Source of the DNA: JBBRHQ01 sp963738305
GTDB taxonomy: Bacteria > Actinomycetota > Thermoleophilia > Solirubrobacterales > 70-9
Direction: 5' to 3'
Assembly (NCBI GenBank): GCA_963738305.1
Contig: CAVTVU010000001.1
Location: 186,001 to 250,000 of the forward strand
DNA: 64,000 bases
The first letter of the stretch is position 1. Each line of letters starts with the position of its first letter. The notes under the pieces were generated by a model, which made no database searches, had not been told where the DNA came from, and saw nothing but the letters and a program-made list of their open reading frames with translations. This document shows, in pieces, positions 52,725-60,290 of this stretch. The position numbers were made by a program, and so were the translations under genes.

Positions 52725-53992
52725 ATGGAGCCGGCGGCAACAGGCACCCCCGCCGCCTCGGCGGCGCTCGACGTCGAGCGGCTCCGCGAGGCCTTCCCGG
52801 CGCTCTCGCGGAAGGTCCACGGCCACCCGCTCGCCTACCTCGACAGCGGCGCCAGCGCGCAGCGGGTTCTCGCCTCGATCCAGGCGGTGGACCGCTACGA
52901 GCGCCGCCATCACTCCAACGTCCACCGCGGCTCGCACACCCTCTCGGCCGAGGCGACCGCGGCCTACGAGGGGGCGAGGGCGACGGTCGCAGACCACGTC
53001 GGCGCCTCCGACCGGCGCGAGATCGTCTTCGTCCGCAACGCCACTGAGGCGATCAACCTGGTCGCCCGCGCCTGGGGATCGAGCCAACGTCGGCGAGGGC
53101 GACCGGATCCTGCTGACCGAGATGGAGCACCACTCCAACATCGTTCCCTGGCAGCAGCTGGCCGAAGCGACGCGGCGCGGAGATCGACTGGGTGCCGGTC
53201 GGCGACGACGGCCTGCTCGACCTCGACGCCTTCGCCGCGCTGCTCGAGCGGGGGCCGAAGCTGGTCGCGGTCACCCACGTCTCCAACGTGCTCGGGACCG
53301 AGAACCCGATCGCCGAGATCGCCCGCCTCGCCCACGACGCCGGCGCGCTGGTGCTCGCCGACGGCGCCCAGGCGGCGCCGAAGCTGCCGCTCGACGTCAC
53401 CGCGCTGGGGGTCGACTTCTACGCCCTCACCGGCCACAAGCTCTACGGACCGACCGGGATCGGAGCGCTCTGGGGGCGCCTCGAGCTGCTGACGGCGATG
53501 CCGCCCTTCCTCGGAGGCGGATCGATGATCCGCAAGGTCACCCGCGAGGGGACGACCTACGCGGATCCGCCGGCCCGCTTCGAGGCGGGGACGCCGGCGA
53601 TCGCCCAGGCGATCGGGATGGCCGCGGCGCTGCGCTGGCTCGACGGCCTCGGAATGGAGGCGGTGCTCGCGCACGAGCGCGAGATCGCCGACTACGCGCT
53701 GGAGAGCGTCGCCACTGTGCCCGGCCTGCGGGTCTTCGGCCCCCCGCGCTCGCCGAGGCGGGTCGGCCCAGTCTCCTTCGAGATCGAGGGAGTCCACCCC
53801 CACGACGTCTCCGAGATCCTCGACCGCCACGGGATCGCCGTGCGTGCCGGGCACCACTGCGCCCAGCCACTGATGGACCGTCTCGGCGTCGCAGCCACCA
53901 CCCGCGCCTCCTTCGCCGTCCACACCACGCGCGAGGAGATCGACCGGCTGGTCGAGGGCCTGCTCGACGTCCGCCGCGTCTTCAGGCTCTGA
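52725..53992 (+). CDS. sufS: Cysteine desulfurase SufS (two frameshifts)
   Basis: About 420 residues. VHGHPLAYLDSGASAQ, VRNATEAINLVARAWG, ILLTEMEHHSNIVPWQQL, VTHVSNVLGTENPI, DGAQAAPKLPLDV, YALTGHKLYGPTGIGALWG (PLP lysine) and AGHHCAQPLM (catalytic Cys) define a group II cysteine desulfurase, which takes sulfur from cysteine for cluster assembly. Insertions near 53081 and 53179 displace about 33 codons. It makes the functional partner of SufU encoded 460 bases on. As written it would end early; conservation on both sides argues for base errors. Confidence 0.87.
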
Positions 53993-53998
53993 GGCCGG

Positions 53999-54382
53999 TC
54001 AGTCGACGGCGGCGAGGCGGGACCGGTCGCCGCGGCAGACGAACCCGAGCGCGGCGCTGGAGAAGCGGCTGACGCGAGCGTAGTAGGCGCCCGAGGAGAG
54101 GGGCCTGACCCTCACCTTCCAGGCTCCGCGGGCATCGCTTCGGTCGCTGCCCAGCAGCTTGTCGGGTCCACGGCGGACCCGGTAGAGGCGGACCTTGCGA
54201 CGAAGGAGGCAGACGGTTCCCGGCGAGTGAACCCGGCCGTGGAAGGCGGGGGCCTTCTTGCTCAGGAAGAGGTTCGTCCGGTAGCTCATCCCCGCGCTCG
54301 AGGGCGACGCCAGGACGGCAAGCAGGGTGAACAACAGGAGGGCCGCTGCGAGGCGGGCCTGGCCGGATCGGGGCGTGGTCAT
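53999..54382 (-). CDS. Small secreted protein of unknown function
   Basis: A 127-residue protein with a signal peptide (LAAALLLFTLLAVLASPSSAG). The mature part is basic and beta-rich (VHSPGTVCLLRRKVRLYRVRRGPDKLLGSDRSDARGAWKVRVRPLSSGAYYARVSR) with two cysteines, recalling a single immunoglobulin-like or carboxypeptidase-regulatory-like domain. It is inserted antisense between sufS and sufU, its stop only a few bases from that of sufS. No link to iron-sulfur metabolism is evident. Confidence 0.7.
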   Translation of the reverse strand: MTTPRSGQARLAAALLLFTLLAVLASPSSAGMSYRTNLFLSKKAPAFHGRVHSPGTVCLLRRKVRLYRVRRGPDKLLGSDRSDARGAWKVRVRPLSSGAYYARVSRFSSAALGFVCRGDRSRLAAVD

Positions 54383-54452
54383 TGGCCTCCATTCTAGGCG
54401 GCGCGACCGCCACTCTGGGACGGTAGGGATGCGGCTGCGTACCCTTGGGCGC

Positions 54453-54886
54453 ATGGACGACCTCTACCGCGACCAGATCCTCGAGCACTACAAGCGGCCT
54501 CACAACTTCGGGCGGCTCCCCCATCCCGACCTGTACTTCGAGGACACCAACCCCTTCTGCGGCGACGAGCAGCACCTGACGCTCAGGCTCGACGACGATG
54601 GGAAGGTGAGCCGAGGTCGCCTTCGACGGCAAGGGGTGCGCGATCTCGACCGCGGCGACCTCGCTGCTGACCGACGAGATCGAGCGGGATGAGCCGCGAG
54701 GAGATCCTCCGGCTGCCGAAGAAGTTCGTTCTCGATCTGCTGGGGATCGAGATCTCGGCGACTCGGATGAAGTGCGCCCTGCTCGGGCTCAAGGTGCTGA
54801 AGGGGGCGAGCCTCGGGCAGAGCGCCGACTGGGAGGACGAGGGCGAGCAGGGCGACCCGGCCGAGGCCGGCCTCGATCTCTCCTAG
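54453..54886 (+). CDS. sufU: Iron-sulfur assembly protein SufU (two frameshifts)
   Basis: About 143 residues. LYRDQILEHYKRPHNFG, DTNPFCGDEQHL, FDGKGCAISTAATSLLTDEI and SATRMKCALLGLKVLKGA carry the three zinc/sulfur-transfer cysteines and the Asp of SufU, the zinc-dependent sulfur acceptor from SufS. Insertions near 54609 and 54686 break the frame. The extended acidic tail (SADWEDEGEQGDPAEAG) is usual. Its 3' end overlaps the antisense kinase frame by about 100 bases. Confidence 0.85.
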
Positions 54887-56345
54887 CCGCGATTCGCCCG
54901 GGCTCGTATCCGGGCAGAGTGAAAGCGACCCTGGCGCCGCCGAGGGGCGAGCGCGAAGCCGCGATACGCCCCCCGTGGGCCTCGACTATCGCCTTGGCGA
55001 TCGCCAGGCCAAGCCCGCTTCCGCCGGAGCGCCGGGATCGTGAGGCGTCGGCTCGCCGGAAGCGGTCGAAGACCCGATCGCGCTGCTCGGCCGGGATGCC
55101 CGGGCCGTCGTCGTCCACGGCCACCTCCAGGGTCGGCCCCGACCTGGTGGCGACCACGCTCACCTTGGCTCCGGGACCGGCGTGCTCGACCGCGTTTGCG
55201 ATCAGGTTGCGGACAACCTGCGCGATCCGGTCGGGGTCGGCCCGGACCGTCCCGTCCGGTGCCCCTGCGAGCTCGATTTTCGGCCCCGCCCCAGGCTCGG
55301 CCATGGTGACCAACTCCTCCAGGAACGGCGCCACCGCGACTGCCTCGGCGGCTAGCCCCACGTCCTCGTCGACCCTGGCAAGGACCAGGAGGTCCTCGAC
55401 GAGGCGATCCATTCGGTCGATCTCGCGCCTCACGGTGCGCTCGGTCTCCCGCACCCGCTCCGGGGAGGGCTCGGGCTCGAGGGCAAGGACCTCGAGCTGG
55501 CCGCGAATCGCGGTCAGCGGCGTGCGCAGCTCGTGCGAGGCGTCGGAGACGAAACCGCGCTGGCGAGCGAATGCGTCCTCGAGGCGGTCGAGCATGTGGT
55601 CGAACGACTCCGCCAGGGTCCGGACCTCGTCGCGGGGGCCGGCTGTCCCGATCCGGCGGTCCAGCGCGCCCGCGTCGACCTCGGTGGCGATCCGCGCCAT
55701 CCTTCGCAGCGGCGCCGCCGTGCGCGCGGCGAGCAGGTAGCCGGCAATGAGCGCCGCAGCCAGGGTGAGTGCCCCGACCAAAAGGAAGGTCCGGGATACC
55801 TCCGACTGGGCGCGCTGGACCGACTCCAGGGGCTCACCCGCCCGGATCACCGCCACCGGTTTCGAGTCCGCGCCGGTCAGCCGTGTGGTCAGGACCCGGA
55901 CGCTGCCGGCATCGATGAAGTCGAGGTCGGTGTATCCGGCGGGGGCAGTGCGAAGGGAAGCCGCCTGCCGCTGCTCCTCCTCGCCTGCGCCGGCCGGTTC
56001 GTCCTGTTCGGTGTGTCCGCGCAGCAGCTCCGGCTGGTTGGTGACGACGCCGGCGCTGGGGACCGTGACGACCATCAGGCTCGCGGGAGCGCCGAAGCTC
56101 TGCGCTTCGAGGAAGGAGCGGGCGGTGGCGGCGATCGCGCGCGGGTCAGGCGGTGCCGCGACCAGCCTCCGGGCCAGCGCGTCCGTTTGGCTGCGCAGGT
56201 CCCGGTCGATGCGCGAGCGAAGCTCTGAGCCGGTGGCGCGATAGACGGCGACGTATGTCACCGCCAGGGCGACGACGACGATCGCCGCGATCGCCGCGGC
56301 GAGGCGCCCGCGGAGGCCGAAGCGAGGCACGCGGTCGGAGCTCAA
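54789..56345 (-). CDS. Sensor histidine kinase (OmpR-system type)
   Basis: An intact frame of 518 residues. Two membrane helices (LAAAIAAIVVVALAVTYVAVY and TFLLVGALTLAAALIAGYLL) enclose an extracellular sensor domain of about 150 residues; then HAMP (RTAAPLRRMARIATEVDAGALDRRI), HisKA SDASHELRTPLTAIRGQLEVLALE, and HATPase motifs NLIANAVEHA, DDDGPGIP and GSGLGLAIAKAIVEAHGG. It normally should end shortly after VAFTLPGYEP; the extra Arg/Pro tail lies antisense to sufU and may not be real. It overlaps the response regulator by ATGA. The signal is unknown. Confidence 0.87.
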   Translation of the reverse strand: MSSDRVPRFGLRGRLAAAIAAIVVVALAVTYVAVYRATGSELRSRIDRDLRSQTDALARRLVAAPPDPRAIAATARSFLEAQSFGAPASLMVVTVPSAGVVTNQPELLRGHTEQDEPAGAGEEEQRQAASLRTAPAGYTDLDFIDAGSVRVLTTRLTGADSKPVAVIRAGEPLESVQRAQSEVSRTFLLVGALTLAAALIAGYLLAARTAAPLRRMARIATEVDAGALDRRIGTAGPRDEVRTLAESFDHMLDRLEDAFARQRGFVSDASHELRTPLTAIRGQLEVLALEPEPSPERVRETERTVRREIDRMDRLVEDLLVLARVDEDVGLAAEAVAVAPFLEELVTMAEPGAGPKIELAGAPDGTVRADPDRIAQVVRNLIANAVEHAGPGAKVSVVATRSGPTLEVAVDDDGPGIPAEQRDRVFDRFRRADASRSRRSGGSGLGLAIAKAIVEAHGGRIAASRSPLGGARVAFTLPGYEPGRIAARRDRGRPRPGRPARPRPPSRRSARGSPPSAP

Positions 56346-57013
56346 CTCGAGGCCAACCGGTAGCCCACCGAGCGGACTGTCTCGATCGGAGGCCTCTCGC
56401 CCGCCACCGTGAGACTCCGGCGCAGGTAGCCGATGTAGACCGAGACGACGTTCGTCCCCGGATCATGCTCGTAGCCCCAGACAGCCGCGAGGATGCGCTC
56501 CCGGCTGAGGACCTCGCCGGGGTGGCGCATCAAGAGGGCGAGGAGATCGCACTCCCGGGACGAGAGGCGGATCGACTCGCCTGAGCGCTTCGCCATTCGC
56601 CGGAGCAGGTCGAGCTCGATGCCGGCGGCTCGCAGCCGGGTCGGCTCCTCCGGCTCTGGCGCCCGGAGGTGGGCCCGCACCCTGGCCTCGAGCTCCTCGA
56701 AGGAGAATGGCTTGGTCACGTAGTCGGTGGCGCCGCGGTCCAGCCCCTCGACCCGGTCGGCGATCTCGGTTCGGGCGGTCAGCAGGATCACTGGCAGCGC
56801 GGGCCGGGCCCGTCGGATCGCCTCCAGCACTCCGAGCCCATCCCGACCAGGGAGCATGCGGTCGAGGATCACCAGATCGAAGCCCCCTTCGAGCGCCAGT
56901 CGCTCGCCTTCGATCCCATCGGCCGCGGAGCGAACCTCGTAGCCGTCGGCCTCGAAGCCCCGGCTGATGAAGTCCGCGATCGCAGCCTCGTCTTCGACGA
57001 TCAGGATCCGCAC
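56342..57013 (-). CDS. OmpR/PhoB-type response regulator
   Basis: A 223-residue regulator. The receiver domain reads RILIVEDEAAIADFISRGFEADGYEV and LVILDRMLPGRDGLGVLEAIR (phosphorylated Asp near residue 51), with the conserved Thr and Lys in LLTART and YVTKPFSFEEL. The winged-helix DNA-binding domain reads IRLSSRECDLLALLMRHPGEVLSRERILAAVWGYEHDPGTNVVSVYIGYLRRSL. It is coupled to the kinase and diverges from the apbE operon across about 110 bases, which it may control. Confidence 0.92.
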   Translation of the reverse strand: MRILIVEDEAAIADFISRGFEADGYEVRSAADGIEGERLALEGGFDLVILDRMLPGRDGLGVLEAIRRARPALPVILLTARTEIADRVEGLDRGATDYVTKPFSFEELEARVRAHLRAPEPEEPTRLRAAGIELDLLRRMAKRSGESIRLSSRECDLLALLMRHPGEVLSRERILAAVWGYEHDPGTNVVSVYIGYLRRSLTVAGERPPIETVRSVGYRLASS

Positions 57014-57125
57014 GCGGGCGATGCTAGAGCGAGCAGATTGAGCGCCGCCCGCGGTGGCGCGCCGGCTAAGAGAACTCTCATCCGATCCTTACGGTCCGCT
57101 TCCACTGCTCCGGGATCGTGTCCGC

Positions 57126-57524
57126 ATGGATGCAGATCGGCTAGAGCAGCGACGCGAGAGCGCCAGGCGCAACATCGCCCGAGCCCGCGAACGCGCCGGC
57201 AGGGCCCGCAGGCGGGCACTCGTCCTTCCGATCGCCCTGTTCGGCGTCCTCTGGCTCGCGGTCTTCGCCCAGATGGCCACCGGGAACGATCCCGCGCTGG
57301 GCGGCACAACGAAGGTCGCGGGTGCCGAGGCACCAAGCCGGCAAGGGCAGCGCTCGTCGGCACGGGACCGGAGCGCATCCTCGACAGCCGCCTCGCAGCC
57401 CGCCACCGCGCTCGCCTACGCCCCGCTCACCGGCACGCTCGTCAGGGTTCCGGCGTCGGGTGCGTCCAATACAACGTCCACCCTGAACCCTTCCGCGGCT
57501 TCCGTCACCACCTCGCAGTCGTGA
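57126..57524 (+). CDS. Small membrane protein at the head of the apbE operon
   Basis: A 132-residue protein with a basic helical N-terminus (LEQRRESARRNIARARERAGRARRRALV), one membrane helix (PIALFGVLWLAVFAQMATG) and a Ser/Thr/Ala-rich tail outside. Its stop overlaps the apbE start (GTGA). Position suggests a role in the flavin-linked electron-transfer unit, but there is no FMN-binding motif in it. No family recognised. Confidence 0.65.
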   Translation: MDADRLEQRRESARRNIARARERAGRARRRALVLPIALFGVLWLAVFAQMATGNDPALGGTTKVAGAEAPSRQGQRSSARDRSASSTAASQPATALAYAPLTGTLVRVPASGASNTTSTLNPSAASVTTSQS

Positions 57525-58477
57525 GCGACTCCGAGTCGCGCCAGAGCTTCCGCTGCTTCGGCGGAACGGTGACCGTGATCGTCGGCGGAGGCGAGGCGCC
57601 CGGCGAGGCCGCCGCCCTGGCTCGCAGCCGCCTGCTCGAGGGACACCAGCGGCTCTCGCGGTTCCTCGAGGACAGTGAGCTCTCCCGGCTGAATCGCGAT
57701 CCGGCGGAGGCGGTGGCCGCGACCCCGCTGATGCGCCGCTTCGTCGCGGCCGCCATCGAGGCAGGCAGTCGCAGCGGCGGCCTGGTCGACGCGACCCTGC
57801 TTGGCGCGGTCGAGCGGGCCGGATACGCTCACTCGCTGGAGCGCACCGCGGGCTCGATCCCTCTGCGGGAGGCGCTCGAGTCGGCCCCGATGCGGCGCCC
57901 CGCCGGCCCGGCGCCCGAGCGGGCGTGGCGCCGACTGCGGATCGACGACGCGAAGGGCACGGTCAGCCGCCCACCCGGGCTCGGCCTGGACAGCGGCGGG
58001 ATCGCAAAGGGCCTGCTGGCCGATCTCGTCGCCGCAGGGTTACGAACGCACCCCCAGTTCGTCGTTGACTGTTGTGGCGATCTGCGCATCGGCGGCGCGG
58101 CCGGCGCCACCCGAACCGTGCAGGTCGAGGGCCCCTTCGGCGAGGGCACGATCGAGGAGCTCGATATCACCGGCGGGGCCGTGGCGACGAGCGGGATCGG
58201 GCGGCGGGCCTGGCGCAACCGGGACGGCACGATCGGCCACCACCTGCTCGATCCGGCCAGCGGCCTACCGGCCTTCACCGGTCTGGTCCAGGTGACAGCG
58301 CTCGCCCCGACGGCACAGCTCGCGGAAGTGCTGGCGAAGACAGCGCTCCTCTCGGGCCCGGAGGGCGCCGAGTCCAAGCTTCCGTTCGGCGGCGTGCTGG
58401 TCGACGATCCAGGCTCGGTTCGCAGGGTCGAGCCCCGAGTCCGCGAGCTCGGCGCGGTGGGGGTGCCGGTGGCGTGA
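57521..58477 (+). CDS. apbE: FAD:protein FMN transferase
   Basis: A 318-residue ApbE-family enzyme. FRCFGGTVTVIVGG, LLEGHQRLSRFLEDSELSRLN, GLVDATLLGAVERAGY, GLGLDSGGIAKGLLADLVAAG, FVVDCCGDLRIGG and GGAVATSGIGRR ... HHLLDPASGLPA follow the family order; the last holds the magnesium site. It attaches FMN covalently to a Thr of target flavoproteins, using FAD. The neighbouring ferric-reductase-like gene overlaps by GTGA, so a membrane redox unit is likely; the flavinylated target itself is not obvious here. Confidence 0.88.
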   Translation: MSDSESRQSFRCFGGTVTVIVGGGEAPGEAAALARSRLLEGHQRLSRFLEDSELSRLNRDPAEAVAATPLMRRFVAAAIEAGSRSGGLVDATLLGAVERAGYAHSLERTAGSIPLREALESAPMRRPAGPAPERAWRRLRIDDAKGTVSRPPGLGLDSGGIAKGLLADLVAAGLRTHPQFVVDCCGDLRIGGAAGATRTVQVEGPFGEGTIEELDITGGAVATSGIGRRAWRNRDGTIGHHLLDPASGLPAFTGLVQVTALAPTAQLAEVLAKTALLSGPEGAESKLPFGGVLVDDPGSVRRVEPRVRELGAVGVPVA

Positions 58478-59046
58478 CCGAGGGGCATCATCTCTTCTGG
58501 ATCACCAGCCGGGCGGCCGGTGGGGCGGGGCTGATCTGCGCCAGCGTCGCGGTCGCGGTCGGCCTCCTGCTGTCGCGGCCCGGAGTCGACCGGCTGCCGT
58601 TGCGAGCTGCGCACGAGACGCTCTCGCTCGTCACCCTCGGGCTGATCGGAGTCCACGGCGTCGCCCTGCTCGGCGACTCATACCTGCGGCCCGGCCTCCT
58701 CGGGATAGCGGTCCCCTTCACTCTCCCCTACCGCACGCTCTGGACGGGGTTGGGAATCGTCGCGGCCTACGGTCTCGCAGCGCTCGGCCTCTCCTACTAC
58801 GCACGCACCAGGATCGGGGCGGCGCGATGGCGGCGGCTGCACCGCTTCACCGCTCTCTTCTGGGCCCTCGGCATCGCCCACTCGATCGGGGCCGGGACCG
58901 ATGCCGGGCAGCTCTGGTTCCTGGTCGCGATCGCCTGTGGGGTGCTGCCGGCGGCGGTGCTGCTCACCGGCACCCTGGCGCGCCGCGCTCGCCCGGCGCT
59001 CGAGGCCTCCCGCGCCTCCCCTCCACCGGCCGGCGAGAGCGCTTAG
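58474..59046 (+). CDS. Ferric-reductase-like membrane protein
   Basis: A 190-residue membrane protein with five or six helices: RAAGGAGLICASVAVAVGLLLS, LSLVTLGLIGVHGVALLGD, LGIVAAYGLAALGLSYYAR, FTALFWALGIAHSIGAG and LVAIACGVLPAAVLLTG. Histidines within helices (AAHETLSLV, LIGVHGVALL, RLHRFTALF, GIAHSIG) are placed to hold two hemes as in the ferric reductase-like transmembrane domain. Without the NAD(P)H-binding part it is like MsrQ or YedZ. Coupled to apbE; the product likely passes electrons across the membrane. Confidence 0.82.
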   Translation: MTEGHHLFWITSRAAGGAGLICASVAVAVGLLLSRPGVDRLPLRAAHETLSLVTLGLIGVHGVALLGDSYLRPGLLGIAVPFTLPYRTLWTGLGIVAAYGLAALGLSYYARTRIGAARWRRLHRFTALFWALGIAHSIGAGTDAGQLWFLVAIACGVLPAAVLLTGTLARRARPALEASRASPPPAGESA

Positions 59047-59831
59047 GTCCCGTCGCTGAGCGCGATCACCGCGAAGTGGGCGCCGTGTGGGTCGCTGACG
59101 ACAGCGAAGCGGCCGACCGGAATGTCCATCGGCCCGAAGTTGAGCTGCCCGCCCAGCCCCTTGACCTTCTCCACGGTCGCGTCGCAATCGGCTACGGCGA
59201 AGTAGACCAGCCAGTGCGCCGGTATCTCGTCGGGAAGGCGGCCGGTGACGTCGAGCATCCCCCCGATCACCGCGTCGCCGCCGTCGCGGTGCCATTGGAC
59301 GTAGGTGCCGCCGTCGGGCATCTCGGTGTCCTCGGCGCTCCAGCCGAACACCGCGCCGTAGAACTCCTTGGCAGCTCCCGGGTCGCGGGTGTTCAGCTCG
59401 TTCCAGGCGAGCGAGACCGGCTCGTTGACCAGGCCCGCCCCGGGGAAGGAGCCCGGCTGCCAAACGCCGAAAACGACGCCGGACGTGTCGATGAAGACGG
59501 CCATCGTGCCGAGGTCCATCACCTCCATCGGCTCAACCATCGCCGTACCCCCGGCATCCTTGACCGCTGAGGCGGTTGCCGCGGCGTCGCCCACCGAGAT
59601 ATAGCTCGTCCACACCGGTGGCTGCCCCTCCTCCATCAGCGGCACCACCCCCGCGACCGGCTTCTCGCTGGCCAGCGCCTGGCGATATCCGCCGGTCTGC
59701 TCGGCGTTGGGGCCCTCCGGGATCGACCAGCCGAACACGGCCTCGTAGAAGCTCACCGAAGCATCCATGTCCGGGGTAGTCACGTCCACCCAGGACGGTG
59801 TTCCGGGCTCGTAGCTGCTGACCTCGGGCAT
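59043..59831 (-). CDS. Two-domain VOC/glyoxalase-like protein
   Basis: A 262-residue protein with two VOC (glyoxalase/bleomycin-resistance) domains. Each begins alike: PSWVDVTTPDMDASVSFYEAVFGW and LAWNELNTRDPGAAKEFYGAVFGW; each ends in a metal-ligand-like strand: MAVFIDTSGVVFGVWQP and FAVVSDPHGAHFAVIA. Similar proteins are annotated as hydroxylase- or 27 kDa antigen Cfp30B-like. Activity unknown. Its stop just overlaps the convergent reductase gene. It diverges from the Rieske-suf operon across 103 bases. Confidence 0.85.
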   Translation of the reverse strand: MPEVSSYEPGTPSWVDVTTPDMDASVSFYEAVFGWSIPEGPNAEQTGGYRQALASEKPVAGVVPLMEEGQPPVWTSYISVGDAAATASAVKDAGGTAMVEPMEVMDLGTMAVFIDTSGVVFGVWQPGSFPGAGLVNEPVSLAWNELNTRDPGAAKEFYGAVFGWSAEDTEMPDGGTYVQWHRDGGDAVIGGMLDVTGRLPDEIPAHWLVYFAVADCDATVEKVKGLGGQLNFGPMDIPVGRFAVVSDPHGAHFAVIALSDGT

Positions 59832-59911
59832 CTCTCGCTCCTCTCGTTGACCGATCCATGCTTGCACGTCACACAGTGGGCAGAGAGCTCGTCGGTGCCG
59901 GCCGCTAAAAT

Positions 59912-59933
59912 CCGACTACGGAGCTAGGTTTTA
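59912..59933 (+). promoter_or_regulatory. 22-bp suf box, copy 2
   Basis: CCGAC, six bases, GCTAGG, T, TTTA, with TAGGTT as -10 box 4 bases before the GTG start. A wider imperfect dyad, TAAAA ... TTTTA, spans 59906-59933. Same box as at 51411-51432. Confidence 0.5.
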
Positions 59934-59934
59934 C

Positions 59935-60288
59935 GTGACGACGAGCACAACCAATATCGATGCGCCTGCGATGAGCAAGAGGATCGAAGTCTGCCCGGCG
60001 AGCGAGCTCGCTCCCGGCGAGTCGCGCCTGGTCGAGGCCGAGGGCCGCAAGATCGGCGTCTTCAACTGCGGCGGCACCCTGCTCGCGATCGAGGATCGCT
60101 GCTCGCATGACGACGGCCCGCTGGCCGAGGGTGAGTTCGACTCCGAGGCCTGCACGGTCGAGTGCCCCAGGCACGGATCGCTCTTCGACCTCACCACCGG
60201 CAGGCCGAAGACGCTACCCGCCTATGCTCCGGTGCAGACGTTCCCGGTCGCGATCACCGACGACACCATCACCCTGGAGGTCGATTAG
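59935..60288 (+). CDS. Rieske-type [2Fe-2S] ferredoxin in the suf operon
   Basis: A 117-residue protein of the Rieske-like, non-heme-iron-oxygenase ferredoxin type. Cluster ligands are visible as DRCSHDDGPL (CxH) and CPRHGSLFDLTTG (CxxH). A second start, ATG at 59971, would give MSKRIEVCPASEL. The GTG follows the suf box with almost no leader. sufB begins 2 bases after the stop, so the protein probably delivers electrons to cluster assembly or is a test substrate; such ferredoxins are regular members of actinobacterial suf operons. Confidence 0.85.
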   Translation: MTTSTTNIDAPAMSKRIEVCPASELAPGESRLVEAEGRKIGVFNCGGTLLAIEDRCSHDDGPLAEGEFDSEACTVECPRHGSLFDLTTGRPKTLPAYAPVQTFPVAITDDTITLEVD

Positions 60289-60290
60289 CC

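Noticed and set aside
52108..54686. Programmed frameshifting in sufC, sufS and sufU
   Set aside because: Two shifts per gene with no slippery sequence or stimulatory structure, and unrelated genes nearby show the same kind of one-base gain; base errors explain it better.
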